Of a stretch of 64,000 bases of DNA, positions 27,245 to 40,599 are shown in pieces (the stretch's first letter is position 1; each line of letters begins with the position of its first letter). The stretch covers positions 4,459,773-4,523,772 of the forward strand of contig OZ025284.1 of assembly GCA_964019165.1 (NCBI GenBank), written 5' to 3'. The DNA is from Mastigias papua. Lineage: Eukaryota; Cnidaria; Scyphozoa; Rhizostomeae; Mastigiidae. A program made the position numbers and the translations under genes. The notes beneath the pieces are model-generated. The model worked only from the letters and a program-made list of their open reading frames with translations. It searched no databases and was not told the origin of the DNA.

Positions 27245-30200
27245 TCATATGACCATCAGATCTGTCGTCATTGCTGTATTGCCAGACTTTGCACACATAC
27301 GTATTTTAGGCCCATCACAACCAATCACAACATGAGCATATACTGTTGTATGATTGAAATTGAGTGCAAGTGCGTCATTTTAATGCATTAAACGTCTTTT
27401 ACATCTATGGTTGCACCGATGCCAGTAGTTTAGCCAATGTTTCCTACACAAATTAGCCTTAGTCTTTGTTTTTACACTATATACAACTTTAAAGTGCTTT
27501 ACATGTCGCAAAACTGACAATACTGTGCAAGGCCTACAATCACTAGAAGTACGTGTGTCATAGCTCCAAAACATAATCTAAGCATATTTGTACAGTGAAT
27601 CTAGCATTTATAATGTCATATGACCATCAGATCTGTCGTCATTGCTGTATTGTCAGACTTTGCACACATACGTGTTTTAGGCCCATCACAACCAATCACA
27701 ACATGAGCATATACTGTTGTATGATTGAAATTGAGTGCAAGTGCGTCAATCTCATGCATTACACGTCTTTTACATCTATGGTTGCACCGATACCAGTAGT
27801 TTAGCCAATGTTTCCTACTCAAATTAGCCTTAGTCTTTGTTTTTACACTATATACAGCTTTAAAGTGCTTTACATGTCGCAAAACTGACAATACTGTGCA
27901 AGGCCTACAATCACTATAAGTACGTGTGTCATAGCTCCAAAACATAATCTAAGCATATTTGTACAGTAAATCTAGCATTTATAATGTCATATGACCATCA
28001 GATCTGTCGTCATTGCTGTATTGTCAGACTTTGCACACATACGTATTTTAGGCCCATCACAACCAATCACAACATGTGCATATACTGTTGTATGATTGAA
28101 ATTGAGTGCAAGTGCGTCAATCTCATGCATTAAACGTCTTTTACATCTATGGTTGCACCGAAGCCAGTAGTTTAGCCAATGTTTCCTACTCAAATTAGCC
28201 TTAGTCTTTGTTTTTACACTATATACAGCTTTAAAGTGCTTTACATGTCGCAAAACTGACAATACTGTGCAAGGCCTACAATCACTATAAGTACGTGTGT
28301 CATAGCTCCAGAACATAATCTAAGCATATTTGTACAGTGAATCTAGTATTTATAATGTCATATGACCATCAGATCTGTCGTCATTGCTGTATTGCCAGAC
28401 TTTGCACACATACGTATTTTAGGCCCATCACAACCAATCACAACATGAGCATATACTGTTGTATGATTGAAATTGAGTGCAAGTGCGTCATTTTAATGCA
28501 TTAAACGTCTTTTACATCTATGGTTGCACCGATGCCAGTAGTTTAGCCAATGTTTCCTACACAAATTAGCCTTAGTCTTTGTTTTTACACTATATACAAC
28601 TTTAAAGTGCTTTACATGTCGCAAAACTGACAATACTGTGCAAGGCCTACAATCACTAGAAGTACGTGTGTCATAGCTCCAAAACATAATCTAAGCATAT
28701 TTGTACAGTGAATCTAGCATTTATAATGTCATATGACCATCAGATCTGTCGTCATTGCTGTATTGTCAGACTTTGCACACATACGTATTTTAGGCCCATC
28801 ACAACCAATCACAACATGTGCATATACTGTTGTATGATTGAAATTGAGTGCAAGTGCGTCAATCTCATGCATTAAACGTCTTTTACATCTATGGTTGCAC
28901 CGAAGCCAGTAGTTTAGCCAATGTTTCCTACTCAAATTAGCCTTAGTCTTTGTTTTTACACTATATACAGCTTTAAAGTGCTTTACATGTCGCAAAACTG
29001 ACAATACTGTGCAAGGCCTACAATCACTATAAGTACGTGTGTCATAGCTCCAAAACATAATCTAAGCATATTTGTACAGTAAATCTAGCATTTATAATGT
29101 CATATGACCATCAGATCTGTCGTCATTGCTGTATTGTCAGACTTTGCACACATACGTATTTTAGGCCCATCACAACCAATCACAACATGTGCATATACTG
29201 TTGTATGATTCAAATTGAGTGCAAGTGCGTCAATCTCATGCATTAAACGTCTTTTACATCTATGGTTGCACCGAAGCCAGTAGTTTAGCCAATGTTTCCT
29301 ACTCAAATTAGCCTTAGTCTTTGTTTTTACACTATATACAGCTTTAAAGTGCTTTACATGTCGCAAAACTGACAATACTGTGCAAGGCCTACAATCACTA
29401 TAAGTACGTGTGTCATAGCTCAAGAACATAATCTAAGCATATTTGTACAGTGAATCTAGTATTTATAATGTCATATGACCATCAGATCTGTCGTCATTGC
29501 TGTATTGCCAGACTTTGCACACATACGTATTTTAGGCCCATCACAACCAATCACAACATGAGCATATACTGTTGTATGATTGAAATTGAGTGCAAGTGCG
29601 TCATTTTAATGCATTAAACGTCTTTTACATCTATGGTTGCACCGATGCCAGTAGTTTAGCCAATGTTTCCTACACAAATTAGCCTTAGTCTTTGTTTTTA
29701 CACTATATACAACTTTAAAGTGCTTTACATGTCGCAAAACTGACAATACTGTGCAAGGCCTACAATCACTAGAAGTACGTGTGTCATAGCTCCAAAACAT
29801 AATCTAAGCATATTTGTACAGTGAATCTAGCATTTATAATGTCATATGACCATCAGATCTGTCGTCATTGCTGTATTGTCAGACTTTGCACACATACGTG
29901 TTTTAGGCCCATCACAACCAATCACAACATGAGCATATACTGTTGTATGATTGAAATTGAGTGCAAGTGCGTCAATCTCATGCATTACACGTCTTTTACA
30001 TCTATGGTTGCACCGATACCAGTAGTTTAGCCAATGTTTCCTACTCAAATTAGCCTTAGTCTTTGTTTTTACACTATATACAGCTTTAAAGTGCTTTACA
30101 TGTCGCAAAACTGACAATACTGTGCAAGGCCTACAATCACTATAAGTACGTGTGTCATAGCTCCAAAACATAATCTAAGCATATTTGTACAGTAAATCTA

Positions 30201-30583
30201 GCATTTATAATGTCATATGACCATCAGATCTGTCGTCATTGCTGTATTGTCAGACTTTGCACACATACGTATTTTAGGCCCATCACAACCAATCACAACA
30301 TGTGCATATACTGTTGTATGATTGAAATTGAGTGCAAGTGCGTCAATCTCATGCATTAAACGTCTTTTACATCTATGGTTGCACCGAAGCCAGTAGTTTA
30401 GCCAATGTTTCCTACTCAAATTAGCCTTAGTCTTTGTTTTTACACTATATACAGCTTTAAAGTGCTTTACATGTCGCAAAACTGACAATACTGTGCAAGG
30501 CCTACAATCACTATAAGTACGTGTGTCATAGCTCCAGAACATAATCTAAGCATATTTGTACAGTGAATCTAGTATTTATAATG
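27245..30583. repeat. 6-monomer unit A-B-C-A-C-C' and partial second copy (m73-m81)
   Basis: A is marked by GTCATTTTAATGC and CTACACAAATT, B by ACGTGTTTTAGG with GCATTACACG, C by ACCGAAGCC, and C' by GATTCAAATTG as well. The order is A B C A C C' from 27245 to 29470, then A B C to 30583, where the next A opens the following unit. The repeat length is 2,226 bp, with A returning every 1,113 bp, so a 3-monomer period lies inside the 6-monomer one. All A monomers have the minus-strand frame cut at codon 64. Confidence 0.92.
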
Positions 30584-33500
30584 TCATATGACCATCAGAT
30601 CTGTCGTCATTGCTGTATTGCCAGACTTTGCACACATACGTATTTTAGGCCCATCACAACCAATCACAACATGAGCATATACTGTTGTATGATTGAAATT
30701 GAGTGCAAGTGCGTCATTTTAATGCATTAAACGTCTTTTACATCTATGGTTGCACCGATGCCAGTAGTTTAGCCAATGTTTCCTACACAAATTAGCCTTA
30801 GTCTTTGTTTTTACACTATATACAACTTTAAAGTGCTTTACATGTCGCAAAACTGACAATACTGTGCAAGGCCTACAATCACTAGAAGTACGTGTGTCAT
30901 AGCTCCAAAACATAATCTAAGCATATTTGTACAGTGAATCTAGCATTTATAATGTCATATGACCATCAGATCTGTCGTCATTGCTGTATTGTCAGACTTT
31001 GCACACATACGTGCTTTAGGCCCATCACAACCAATCACAACATGTGCATATACTGTTGTATGATTGAAATTGAGTGCAAGTGCGTCAATCTCATGCATTA
31101 AACGTCTTTTACATCTATGGTTGCACCGATACCAGTAGTTTAGCCAATGTTTCCTACTCAAATTAGCCTTAGTCTTTGTTTTACACTATATACAGCTTTA
31201 AAGTGCTTTACATGTCGCAAAACTGACAATACTGTGCAAGGCCTACAATAACTATACGTACGTGTGTCATAGCTCCAAAACATAATCTGAGCATATTTGT
31301 ACAGTGAATCTAGCATTTATAATGTCATATGACCATCAGATCTGTAATCATTGCTGTATTGTCAGACTTTGCACACATACGTATTTTAGGCCCATCACAA
31401 CCAATCACAACATGTGCATATACTGTTGTATGATTGAAATTGAGTGCAAGTGCGTCAATCTCATGCATTAAACGTCTTTTACATCTATGGTTGCACCGAT
31501 ACCAGTAGTTTAGCCAATGTTTCCTACTCAAATTAGCCTTAGTCTTTGTTTTTACACTATATACAGCTTTAAAGTGCTTTACATGTCGCAAAACTGACAA
31601 TACTGTGCAAGGCCTACAATAACTATACGTACGTGTGTCATAGCTCCAAAACATAATCTGAGCATATTTGTACAGTGAATCTAGCATTTATAATGTCATA
31701 TGACCATCAGATCTGTAATCATTGCTGTATTGTCAGACTTTGCACACATACGTATTTTAGGCCCATCACAACCAATCACAACATGTGCATATACTGTTGT
31801 ATGATTGAAATTGAGTGCAAGTGCGTCAATCTCATGCATTAAACGTCTGTTACATCTATGGTTGCACCGATGCCAGTAGTTTAGCCAATGTTTCCTACTC
31901 AAATTAGCCTTAGTCTTTGTTTTTACACTATATACAACTTTACAGTGCTTTACATGTCGCAAAACTGACAATACTGTGCAAGGCCTACAATAACTATACG
32001 TACGTGTGTCATAGCTCCAAAACATAATCTGAGCATATTTGTACAGTGAATCTAGCATTTATAATGTCATATGACCATCAGATCTGTAATCATTGCTGTA
32101 TTGTCAGACTTTGCACACATACGTATTTTAGGCCCATCACAACCAATCACAACATGTGCATATACTGTTGTATGATTGAAATTGAGTGCAAGTGCGTCAA
32201 TCTCATGCATTAAACGTCTGTTACATCTATGGTTGCACCGATGCCAGTAGTTTAGCCAATGTTTCCTACTCAAATTAGCCTTAGTCTTTGTTTTTACACT
32301 ATATACAACTTTACAGTGCTTTACATGTCGCAAAACTGACAATACTGTGCAAGGCCTACAATAACTATACGTACGTGTGTCATAGCTCCCAAACATAATC
32401 TAAGCATATTTGTACAGTAAATCTAGCATTTATAATGTCATATGACCATCAGATCTGTCGTCATTGCTGTATTGTCAGACTTTGCACACATACGTATTTT
32501 AGGCCCATCACAACCAATCACAACATGTGCATATACTGTTGTATGATTGAAATTGAGTGCAAGTGCGTCAATCTCATGCATTAAACGTCTTTTACATCTA
32601 TGGTTGCACCGAAGCCAGTAGTTTAGCCAATGTTTCCTACTCAAATTAGCCTTAGTCTTTGTTTTTACACTATATACAGCTTTAAAGTGCTTTACATGTC
32701 GCAAAACTGACAATACTGTGCAAGGCCTACAATCACTATAAGTACGTGTGTCATAGCTCCAAAACATAATCTAAGCATATTTGTACAGTAAATCTAGCAT
32801 TTATAATGTCATATGACCATCAGATCTGTCGTCATTGCTGTATTGTCAGACTTTGCACACATACGTATTTTAGGCCCATCACAACCAATCACAACATGTG
32901 CATATACTGTTGTATGATTCAAATTGAGTGCAAGTGCGTCAATCTCATGCATTAAACGTCTTTTACATCTATGGTTGCACTGAAGCCAGTAGTTTAGCCA
33001 ATGTTTCCTACTCAAATTAGCCTTAGTCTTTGTTTTTACACTATATACAGCTTTAAAGTGCTTTACATGTCGCAAAACTGACAATACTGTGCAAGGCCTA
33101 CAATCACTATAAGTACGTGTGTCATAGCTCCAGAACATAATCTAAGCATATTTGTACAGTGAATCTAGTATTTATAATGTCATATGACCATCAGATCTGT
33201 CGTCATTGCTGTATTGCCAGACTTTGCACACATACGTATTTTAGGCCCATCACAACCAATCACAACATGAGCATATACTGTTGTATGATTGAAATTGAGT
33301 GCAAGTGCGTCATTTTAATGCATTAAACGTCTTTTACATCTATGGTTGCACCGATGCCAGTAGTTTAGCCAATGTTTCCTACACAAATTAGCCTTAGTCT
33401 TTGTTTTTACACTATATACAACTTTAAAGTGCTTTACATGTCGCAAAACTGACAATACTGTGCAAGGCCTACAATCACTATAAGTACGTGTGTCATAGCT

Positions 33501-35034
33501 CCAAAACATAATCTAAGCATATTTGTACAGTGAATCTAGCATTTATAATGTCATATGACCATCAGATCTGTCGTCATTGCTGTATTGTCAGACTTTGCAC
33601 ACATACGTGTTTTAGGCCCATCACAACCAATCACAACATGAGCATATACTGTTGTATGATTGAAATTGAGTGCAAGTGCGTCAATCTCATGCATTAAACG
33701 TCTTTTACATCTATGGTTGCACCGATACCAGTAGTTTAGCCAATGTTTCCTACTCAAATTAGCCTTAGTCTTTGTTTTTACACTATATACAGCTTTAAAG
33801 TGCTTTACATGTCGCAAAACTGACAATACTGTGCAAGGCCTACAATAACTATACGTACGTGTGTCATAGCTCCAAAACATAATCTGAGCATATTTGTACA
33901 GTGAATCTAGCATTTATAATGTCATATGACCATCAGATCTGTAATCATTGCTGTATTGTCAGACTTTGCACACATACGTATTTTAGGCCCATCACAACCA
34001 ATCACAACATGTGCATATACTGTTGTATGATTGAAATTGAGTGCAAGTGCGTCAATCTCATGCATTAAACGTCTTTTACATCTATGGTTGCACCGATACC
34101 AGTAGTTTAGCCAATGTTTCCTACTCAAATTAGCCTTAGTCTTTGTTTTTACACTATATACAGCTTTAAAGTGCTTTACATGTCGCAAAACTGACAATAC
34201 TGTGCAAGGCCTACAATAACTATACGTACGTGTGTCATAGCTCCAAAACATAATCTGAGCATATTTGTACAGTGAATCTAGCATTTATAATGTCATATGA
34301 CCATCAGATCTGTAATCATTGCTGTATTGTCAGACTTTGCACACATACGTATTTTAGGCCCATCACAACCAATCACAACATGTGCATATACTGTTGTATG
34401 ATTGAAATTGAGTGCAAGTGCGTCAATCTCATGCATTAAACGTCTGTTACATCTATGGTTGCACCGATGCCAGTAGTTTAGCCAATGTTTCCTACTCAAA
34501 TTAGCCTTAGTCTTTGTTTTTACACTATATACAACTTTACAGTGCTTTACATGTCGCAAAACTGACAATACTGTGCAAGGCCTACAATAACTATACGTAC
34601 GTGTGTCATAGCTCCAAAACATAATCTGAGCATATTTGTACAGTGAATCTAGCATTTATAATGTCATATGACCATCAGATCTGTAATCATTGCTGTATTG
34701 TCAGACTTTGCACACATACGTATTTTAGGCCCATCACAACCAATCACAACATGTGCATATACTGTTGTATGATTGAAATTGAGTGCAAGTGCGTCAATCT
34801 CATGCATTAAACGTCTGTTACATCTATGGTTGCACCGATGCCAGTAGTTTAGCCAATGTTTCCTACTCAAATTAGCCTTAGTCTTTGTTTTTACACTATA
34901 TACAACTTTACAGTGCTTTACATGTCGCAAAACTGACAATACTGTGCAAGGCCTACAATAACTATACGTACGTGTGTCATAGCTCCAAAACATAATCTGA
35001 GCATATTTGTACAGTGAATCTAGCATTTATAATG
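30584..35034. repeat. 7-monomer unit A-D-E-F-F-C-C' and partial second copy (m82-m93)
   Basis: The first copy runs 30584-33179 and is 2,596 bp because m83 lacks one base. The second runs 33180-35034 and contains A D E F F. D has ACCGATACC with AATAACTATACG, E adds GTAATCATT, and F has CTGTTACATC with TACAACTTTACAG. The two F monomers in each copy are themselves near-identical neighbours. A, C and C' are the same subtypes as in the 6-monomer unit just upstream, so this unit seems to have arisen by inserting D-E-F-F into the older A-C-C' framework. Confidence 0.92.
30955..31324. repeat. 370-bp monomer m83 with a shortened T-run
   Basis: The T-run after CTTTG has four T instead of five at 31179-31182, giving the only length variant of this kind in the window. 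The minus-strand frame is shifted, leaving 68 codons. The equivalent monomer m90 in the next 7-monomer copy has five T, so the loss happened after that duplication or was repaired in m90. A sequencing or consensus error in a homopolymer is an alternative. Confidence 0.9.
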
Positions 35035-37631
35035 TCATATGACCATCAGATCTGTAATCATTGCTGTATTGTCAGACTTTGCACACATACGTATTTTAGG
35101 CCCATCACAACCAATCACAACATGTGCATATACTGTTGTATGATTGAAATTGAGTGCAAGTGCGTCAATCTCATGCATTACACGTCTTTTACATCTATGG
35201 TTGCACCGATGCCAGTAGTTTAGCCAATGTTTCCTACTCAAATTAGCCTTAGTCTTTGTTTTTACACTATATACAGCTTTAAAGTGCTTTACATGTCGCA
35301 AAACTGACAATACTGTGCAAGGCCTACAATAACTAGAAATACGTGTGTCATAGCTCCAGAACATAATCTAAGCATATTTGTACAGTGAATCTAGCATTTA
35401 TAATGTCATATGACCATCAGATCTGTCGTCATTGCTGTATTGTCAGACTTTGCACACATACGTATTTTAGGCCAATCACAACCAATCACAACATGTGCAT
35501 ATACTGTTGTATGATTGAAATTGAGTGCAAGTGCGTCAATCTCATGCATTAAACGTCTTTTACATCTATGGTTGCACCGATGCCAGTAGTTTAGCCAATG
35601 TTTCCTACTCAAATTAGCCTTAGTCTTTGTTTTTACACTATATACAACTTTAAAGTGCTTTACATGTCGCAAAGCTGACAATACTGTGCAAGGCCTACAA
35701 TCACTATAAGTACGTGTGTCATAGCTCCAAAACATAATCTAAGCATATTTGTACAGTGAATCTAGCATTTATAATGTCATATGACCATCAGATCTGTCGT
35801 CATTGCTGTATTGTCAGACTTTGCACACATACGTATTTTAGGCCCATAACAACCAATCACAACATGTGCATATACTGTTATATGATTGAAATTGAGTGCA
35901 AGTGCGTCAATCTCATGCATTACACGTCTTTTACATCTATGGTTGCACCGATGCCAGTAGTTTAGCCAATGTTTCCTACTCAAATTAGCCTTAGTCTTTG
36001 TTTTTACACTATATACAGCTTTAAAGTGCTTTACATGTCGCACAACTGACAATACTGTGCAAGGCCTACAATCACCATAAGTACGTGTGTCATAGCTCCA
36101 GAACATAATCTAAGCATATTTGTACAGTGAATCTAGCATTTATAATGTCATATGACCATCAGATCTGTCGTCATTGCTGTATTGTCAGACTTTGCACACA
36201 TACGTATTTTAGGCCCATCACAACCAATCACAACATGTGCATATACTGTTGTATGATTGAAATTGAGTGCAAGTGCGTCAATCTCATGCATTAAACGTCT
36301 TTTACATCTATTGTTGCACCGATGCCAGTAGTTTAGCCAATGTTTCCTACTCAAATTAGCCTTAGTCTTTGTTTTTACACTATATACAACTTTAAAGTGC
36401 TTTACATGTCGCAAAACTGACAATACTGTGCAAGGCCTACAATCACTATAAGTACGTGTGTCATAGCTCCAAAACATAATCTAAGCATATTTGTACAGTG
36501 TATCTAGTATTTATAATGTCATATGACCATCAGATCTGTCGTCATTGCTGTATTGTCAGACTTTGCACACATACGTATTTTAGGCCCATCACAACCAATC
36601 ACAACATGTGCATATACTGTTGTATGATTGAAATTGAGTGCAAGTGCGTCAATCTCATGCATTAAACGTCTTTTGCATCCATGGTTGCACCGATGCCAGT
36701 AGTTTAGCCAATGTTTCCTACTCAAATTAGCCTTAGTCTTTGTTTTTACACTATATACAGCTTTAAAGTGCTTTACATGTCGTACAACTGACAATACTGT
36801 GCAAGGCCTACAATCACTATAAGTACGTGTGTCATAGCTCCAGAACATAATCTAAGCATATTTGTACAGTGAATCTAGCAATTATAATGTCATATGACCA
36901 TCAGATCTGTCGTCATTGCTGTATTGTCAGACTTTGCACACATACGTATTTAAGGCCCATCACAACCAATCACAACATGTGCATATACTGTTGTATGATT
37001 GAAATTGAGTGCAAGTGCGTCAATCTCATGCATTAAACGTCTTTTACATCTATGGTTGCACCGATGCCAGTAGTTTAGTCAATGTTTCCTACTCAAATTA
37101 GCCTTAGTCTTTGTTTTTACACTATATACAGCTTTAAAGTGCTTTACATGTCGCAAAACTGACAATACTGTGCAAGGCCTACAATCACTATAAGTACGTG
37201 TGTCATAGCTCCAAAACATAATCTAAGCATATTTGTACAGTGAATCTAGTATTTATAATGTCATATGACCATCAGATCTGTCGTCATTGCTGTATTGTCA
37301 GACTTTGCACACATACGTATTTTAGGCCCATCACAACCAATCACAACATGTGCATATACTGTTGTATGATTGAAATTGAGTGCAAGTGCGTCAATCTCAT
37401 GCATTAAACGTCTTTTGCATCCATGGTTGCACCGATGCCAGTAGTTTAGCCAATGTTTCCTACTCAAATTAGCCTTAGTCTTTGTTTTTACACTATATAC
37501 AGCTTTAAAGTGCTTTACATGTCGCAAAACTGACAATACTGTGCAAGGCCTACAATCACTATAAGTACGTGTGTCATAGCTCCAGAACATAATCTAAGCA
37601 TATTTGTACAGTGAATCTAGCATTTATAATG
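35035..37631. repeat. Mixed monomers m94-m100
   Basis: m94 carries GTAATCATT with GCATTACACG and the AATAACTAGAAATACG end that returns in m102 and m114. m95 and m96 reproduce the dimer subtypes of 6840-8323, showing a link over about 28 kb. m97 has CTATTGTTGC, later common at 38745-40558. m98 and m100 carry GCATCCATGG. m99 (36890) has both TATTTAAGG and TTTAGTCAATG, so its minus-strand frame is doubly broken. Confidence 0.8.
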
Positions 37632-38744
37632 TCATATGACCATCAGATCTGTCGTCATTGCTGTATTGTCAGACTTTGCACACATACGTATTTAAGGCCC
37701 ATCACAACCAATCACAACATGTGCATATACTGTTGTATGATTGAAATTGAGTGCAAGTGCGTCAATCTCATGCATTAAACGTCTTTTACATCTATGGTTG
37801 CACCGATGCCAGTAGTTTAGCCAATGTTTCCTACTCAAATTAGCCTTACTCTTTGTTTTTACACTATATACAGCTTTAAAGTGCTTTACATGTCGCAAAA
37901 CTGACAATACTGTGCAAGGCCTACAATAACTATAAGTACGTGTGTCATAGCTCCAAAACATAATCTGAGCATATTTGTACAGTGAATCTAGCATTTATAA
38001 TGTCATATGACCATCAGATCTGTCGTCATTGCTGTATTGTCAGACTTTGCACACATACGTATTTTAGGCCCATCACAACCAATCACAACATGTGCATATA
38101 CTGTTGTATGATTGAAATTGAGTGCAAGTGCGTCAATCTCATGCATTAAACGTCTTTCACATCTATGGTTGCACCGATGCCAGTAGTTTAGCCAATGTTT
38201 CCTACTCAAATTAGCCTTAGTCTTTGTTTTTACACTATATACAGCTTTAAAGTGCTTTAGATGTCGCAAAACTGACAATACTGTGCAAGGCCTACAATAA
38301 CTAGAAATACGTGTGTCATAGCTCCAAAACATAATCTAAGCATATTTGTACAGTGAATCTAGCATTTATAATGTCATATGACCATCAGATCTGTCGTCAT
38401 TGCTGTATTGTCAGACTTTGCACACATACGTATTTTAGGCCCATCACAACCAATCACAACATGTGCATATACTGTTGTATGATTGAAATTGAGTGCAAGT
38501 GAGTCAATCTCATGCATTAAACGTCTTTTACATCTATGGTTGCACCGATGCCAGTAGTTTAGCCAATGTTTCCTACTCAAATTAGCCTTAGTCTTTGTTT
38601 TTACACTATATACAGCTTTAAAGTGCTTTACATGTCGCACAACTGACAATACAGTGCAAGGCCTACAATCACTATACGTACGTGTGTCATAGCTCCAAAA
38701 CATAATCTAAGCATATTTGTACAGTGAATCTAGCATTTATAATG
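37632..38744. repeat. Three-monomer block, copy A (m101-m103)
   Basis: The markers are CCTTACTCTTTG in m101, CTTTCACATC with AATAACTAGAAATACG in m102, and GTGAGTCAATC with AATACAGTGC in m103. The same three in the same order occur 4,452 bp (12 monomers) downstream. Here m101 has TATTTAAGG, absent from its partner m113, so that stop-creating change came later or was converted away. Confidence 0.9.
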
Positions 38745-40599
38745 TCATATGACCATCAGATCTGTCGTCATTGCTGTATTGTCAGACTTTGCACACATAC
38801 GTAGTTTAGGCCCATCACAACCAATCACAACATGTGCATATACTGTTGTATGATTGAAATTGAGTGCAAGTGCGTCAATCTCATGCATTAAACGTCTTTT
38901 ACATCTATTGTTGCACCGATGCCAGTAGTTTAGCCAATGTTTCCTACTCAAATTAGCCTTAGTCTTTGTTTTTACACTATATACAGCTTTAAAGTGCTTT
39001 AGATGTCGCAAAACTGACAATACTGTGCAAGGCCTACAATCACTATAAGTACGTGTGTCATAGCTCCAGAACATAATCTAAGCATATTTGTACAGTGAAT
39101 CTAGCATTTATAATGTCATATGACCATCAGATCTGTCGTCATTGCTGTATTGTCAGACTTTGCACACATACGTATTTAAGGCCCATCACAACCAATCACA
39201 ACATGTGCATATACTGTTGTATGATTGAAATTGAGTGCAAGTGCGTCAATCTCATGCATTAAACGTCTTTTACATCTATGGTTGCACCGATGCCAGTAGT
39301 TTAGCCAATGTTTCCTACTCAAATTAGCCTTAGTCTTTGTTTTTACACTATATACAGCTTTAAAGTGCTTTACATGTCGCACAACTGACAATACAGTGCA
39401 AGGCCTACAATCACTATAAGTACGTGTGTCATAGCTCCAAAACATAATCTAAGCATATTTGTACAGTGAATCTAGCATTTATAATGTCATATGACCATCA
39501 GATCTGTCGTCATTGCTGTATTGTCAGACTTTGCACACATACGTAGTTTAGGCCCATCACAACCAATCACAACATGTGCATATACTGTTGTATGATTGAA
39601 ATTAAGTGCAAGTGCGTCAATCTCATGCATTAAACGTCTTTTACATCTATTGTTGCACCGATGCCAGTAGTTTAGCCAATGTTTCCTACTCAAATTAGCC
39701 TTAGTCTTTGTTTTTACACTATATACAGCTTTAAAGTGCTTTAGATGTCGCAAAACTGACAATACTGTGCAAGGCCTACAATCACTATAAGTACGTGTGT
39801 CATAGCTCCAGAACATAATCTAAGCATATTTCTACAGTGAATCTAGTATTCATAATGTCATATGACCATCAGATCTGTCGTCATTGCTGTATTGTCAGAC
39901 TTTGCACACATACGTATTTAAGGCCCATCACAACCAATCACAACATGTGCATATACTGTTGTATGATTGAAATTGAGTGCAAGTGCGTCAATCTCATGCA
40001 TTAAACGTCTTTTACATCTATGGTTGCACCGATGCCAGTAGTTTAGCCAATGTTTCCTACTCAAATTAGCCTTAGTCTTTGTTTTTACACTATATACAGC
40101 TTTAAAGTGCTTTACATGTCGCACAACTGACAATACAGTGCAAGGCCTACAATCACTATAAGTACGTGTGTCATAGCTCCAAAACATAATCTAAGCATAT
40201 TTGTACAGTGAATCTAGCATTTATAATGTCATATGACCATCAGATCTGTCGTCATTGCTGTATTGTCAGACTTTGCACACATACGTAGTTTAGGCCCATC
40301 ACAACCAATCACAACATGTGCATATACTGTTGTATGATTGAAATTAAGTGCAAGTGCGTCAATCTCATGCATTAAACGTCTTTTACATCTATTGTTGCAC
40401 CGATGCCAGTAGTTTAGCCAATGTTTCCTACTCAAATTAGCCTTAGTCTTTGTTTTTACACTATATACAGCTTTAAAGTGCTTTAGATGTCGCAAAACTG
40501 ACAATACTGTGCAAGGCCTACAATCACTATAAGTACGTGTGTCATAGCTCCAGAACATAATCTAAGCATATTTCTACAGTGAATCTAGTATTCATAATG
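38745..40599. repeat. Dimer expansion, 2.5 copies (m104-m108)
   Basis: Monomers alternate between type G, with ACGTAGTTTAGG, CTATTGTTGC and TTTAGATG (m104, m106, m108), and type H, with TATTTAAGG, CGCACAACTG and AATACAGTGC (m105, m107), giving a 742-bp period. m106 and m108 also share GAAATTAAGTG and the end TAGTATTCATAATG, which m104 lacks, so the later copies derive from each other. The expansion lies between the two copies of the three-monomer block. Confidence 0.92.
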
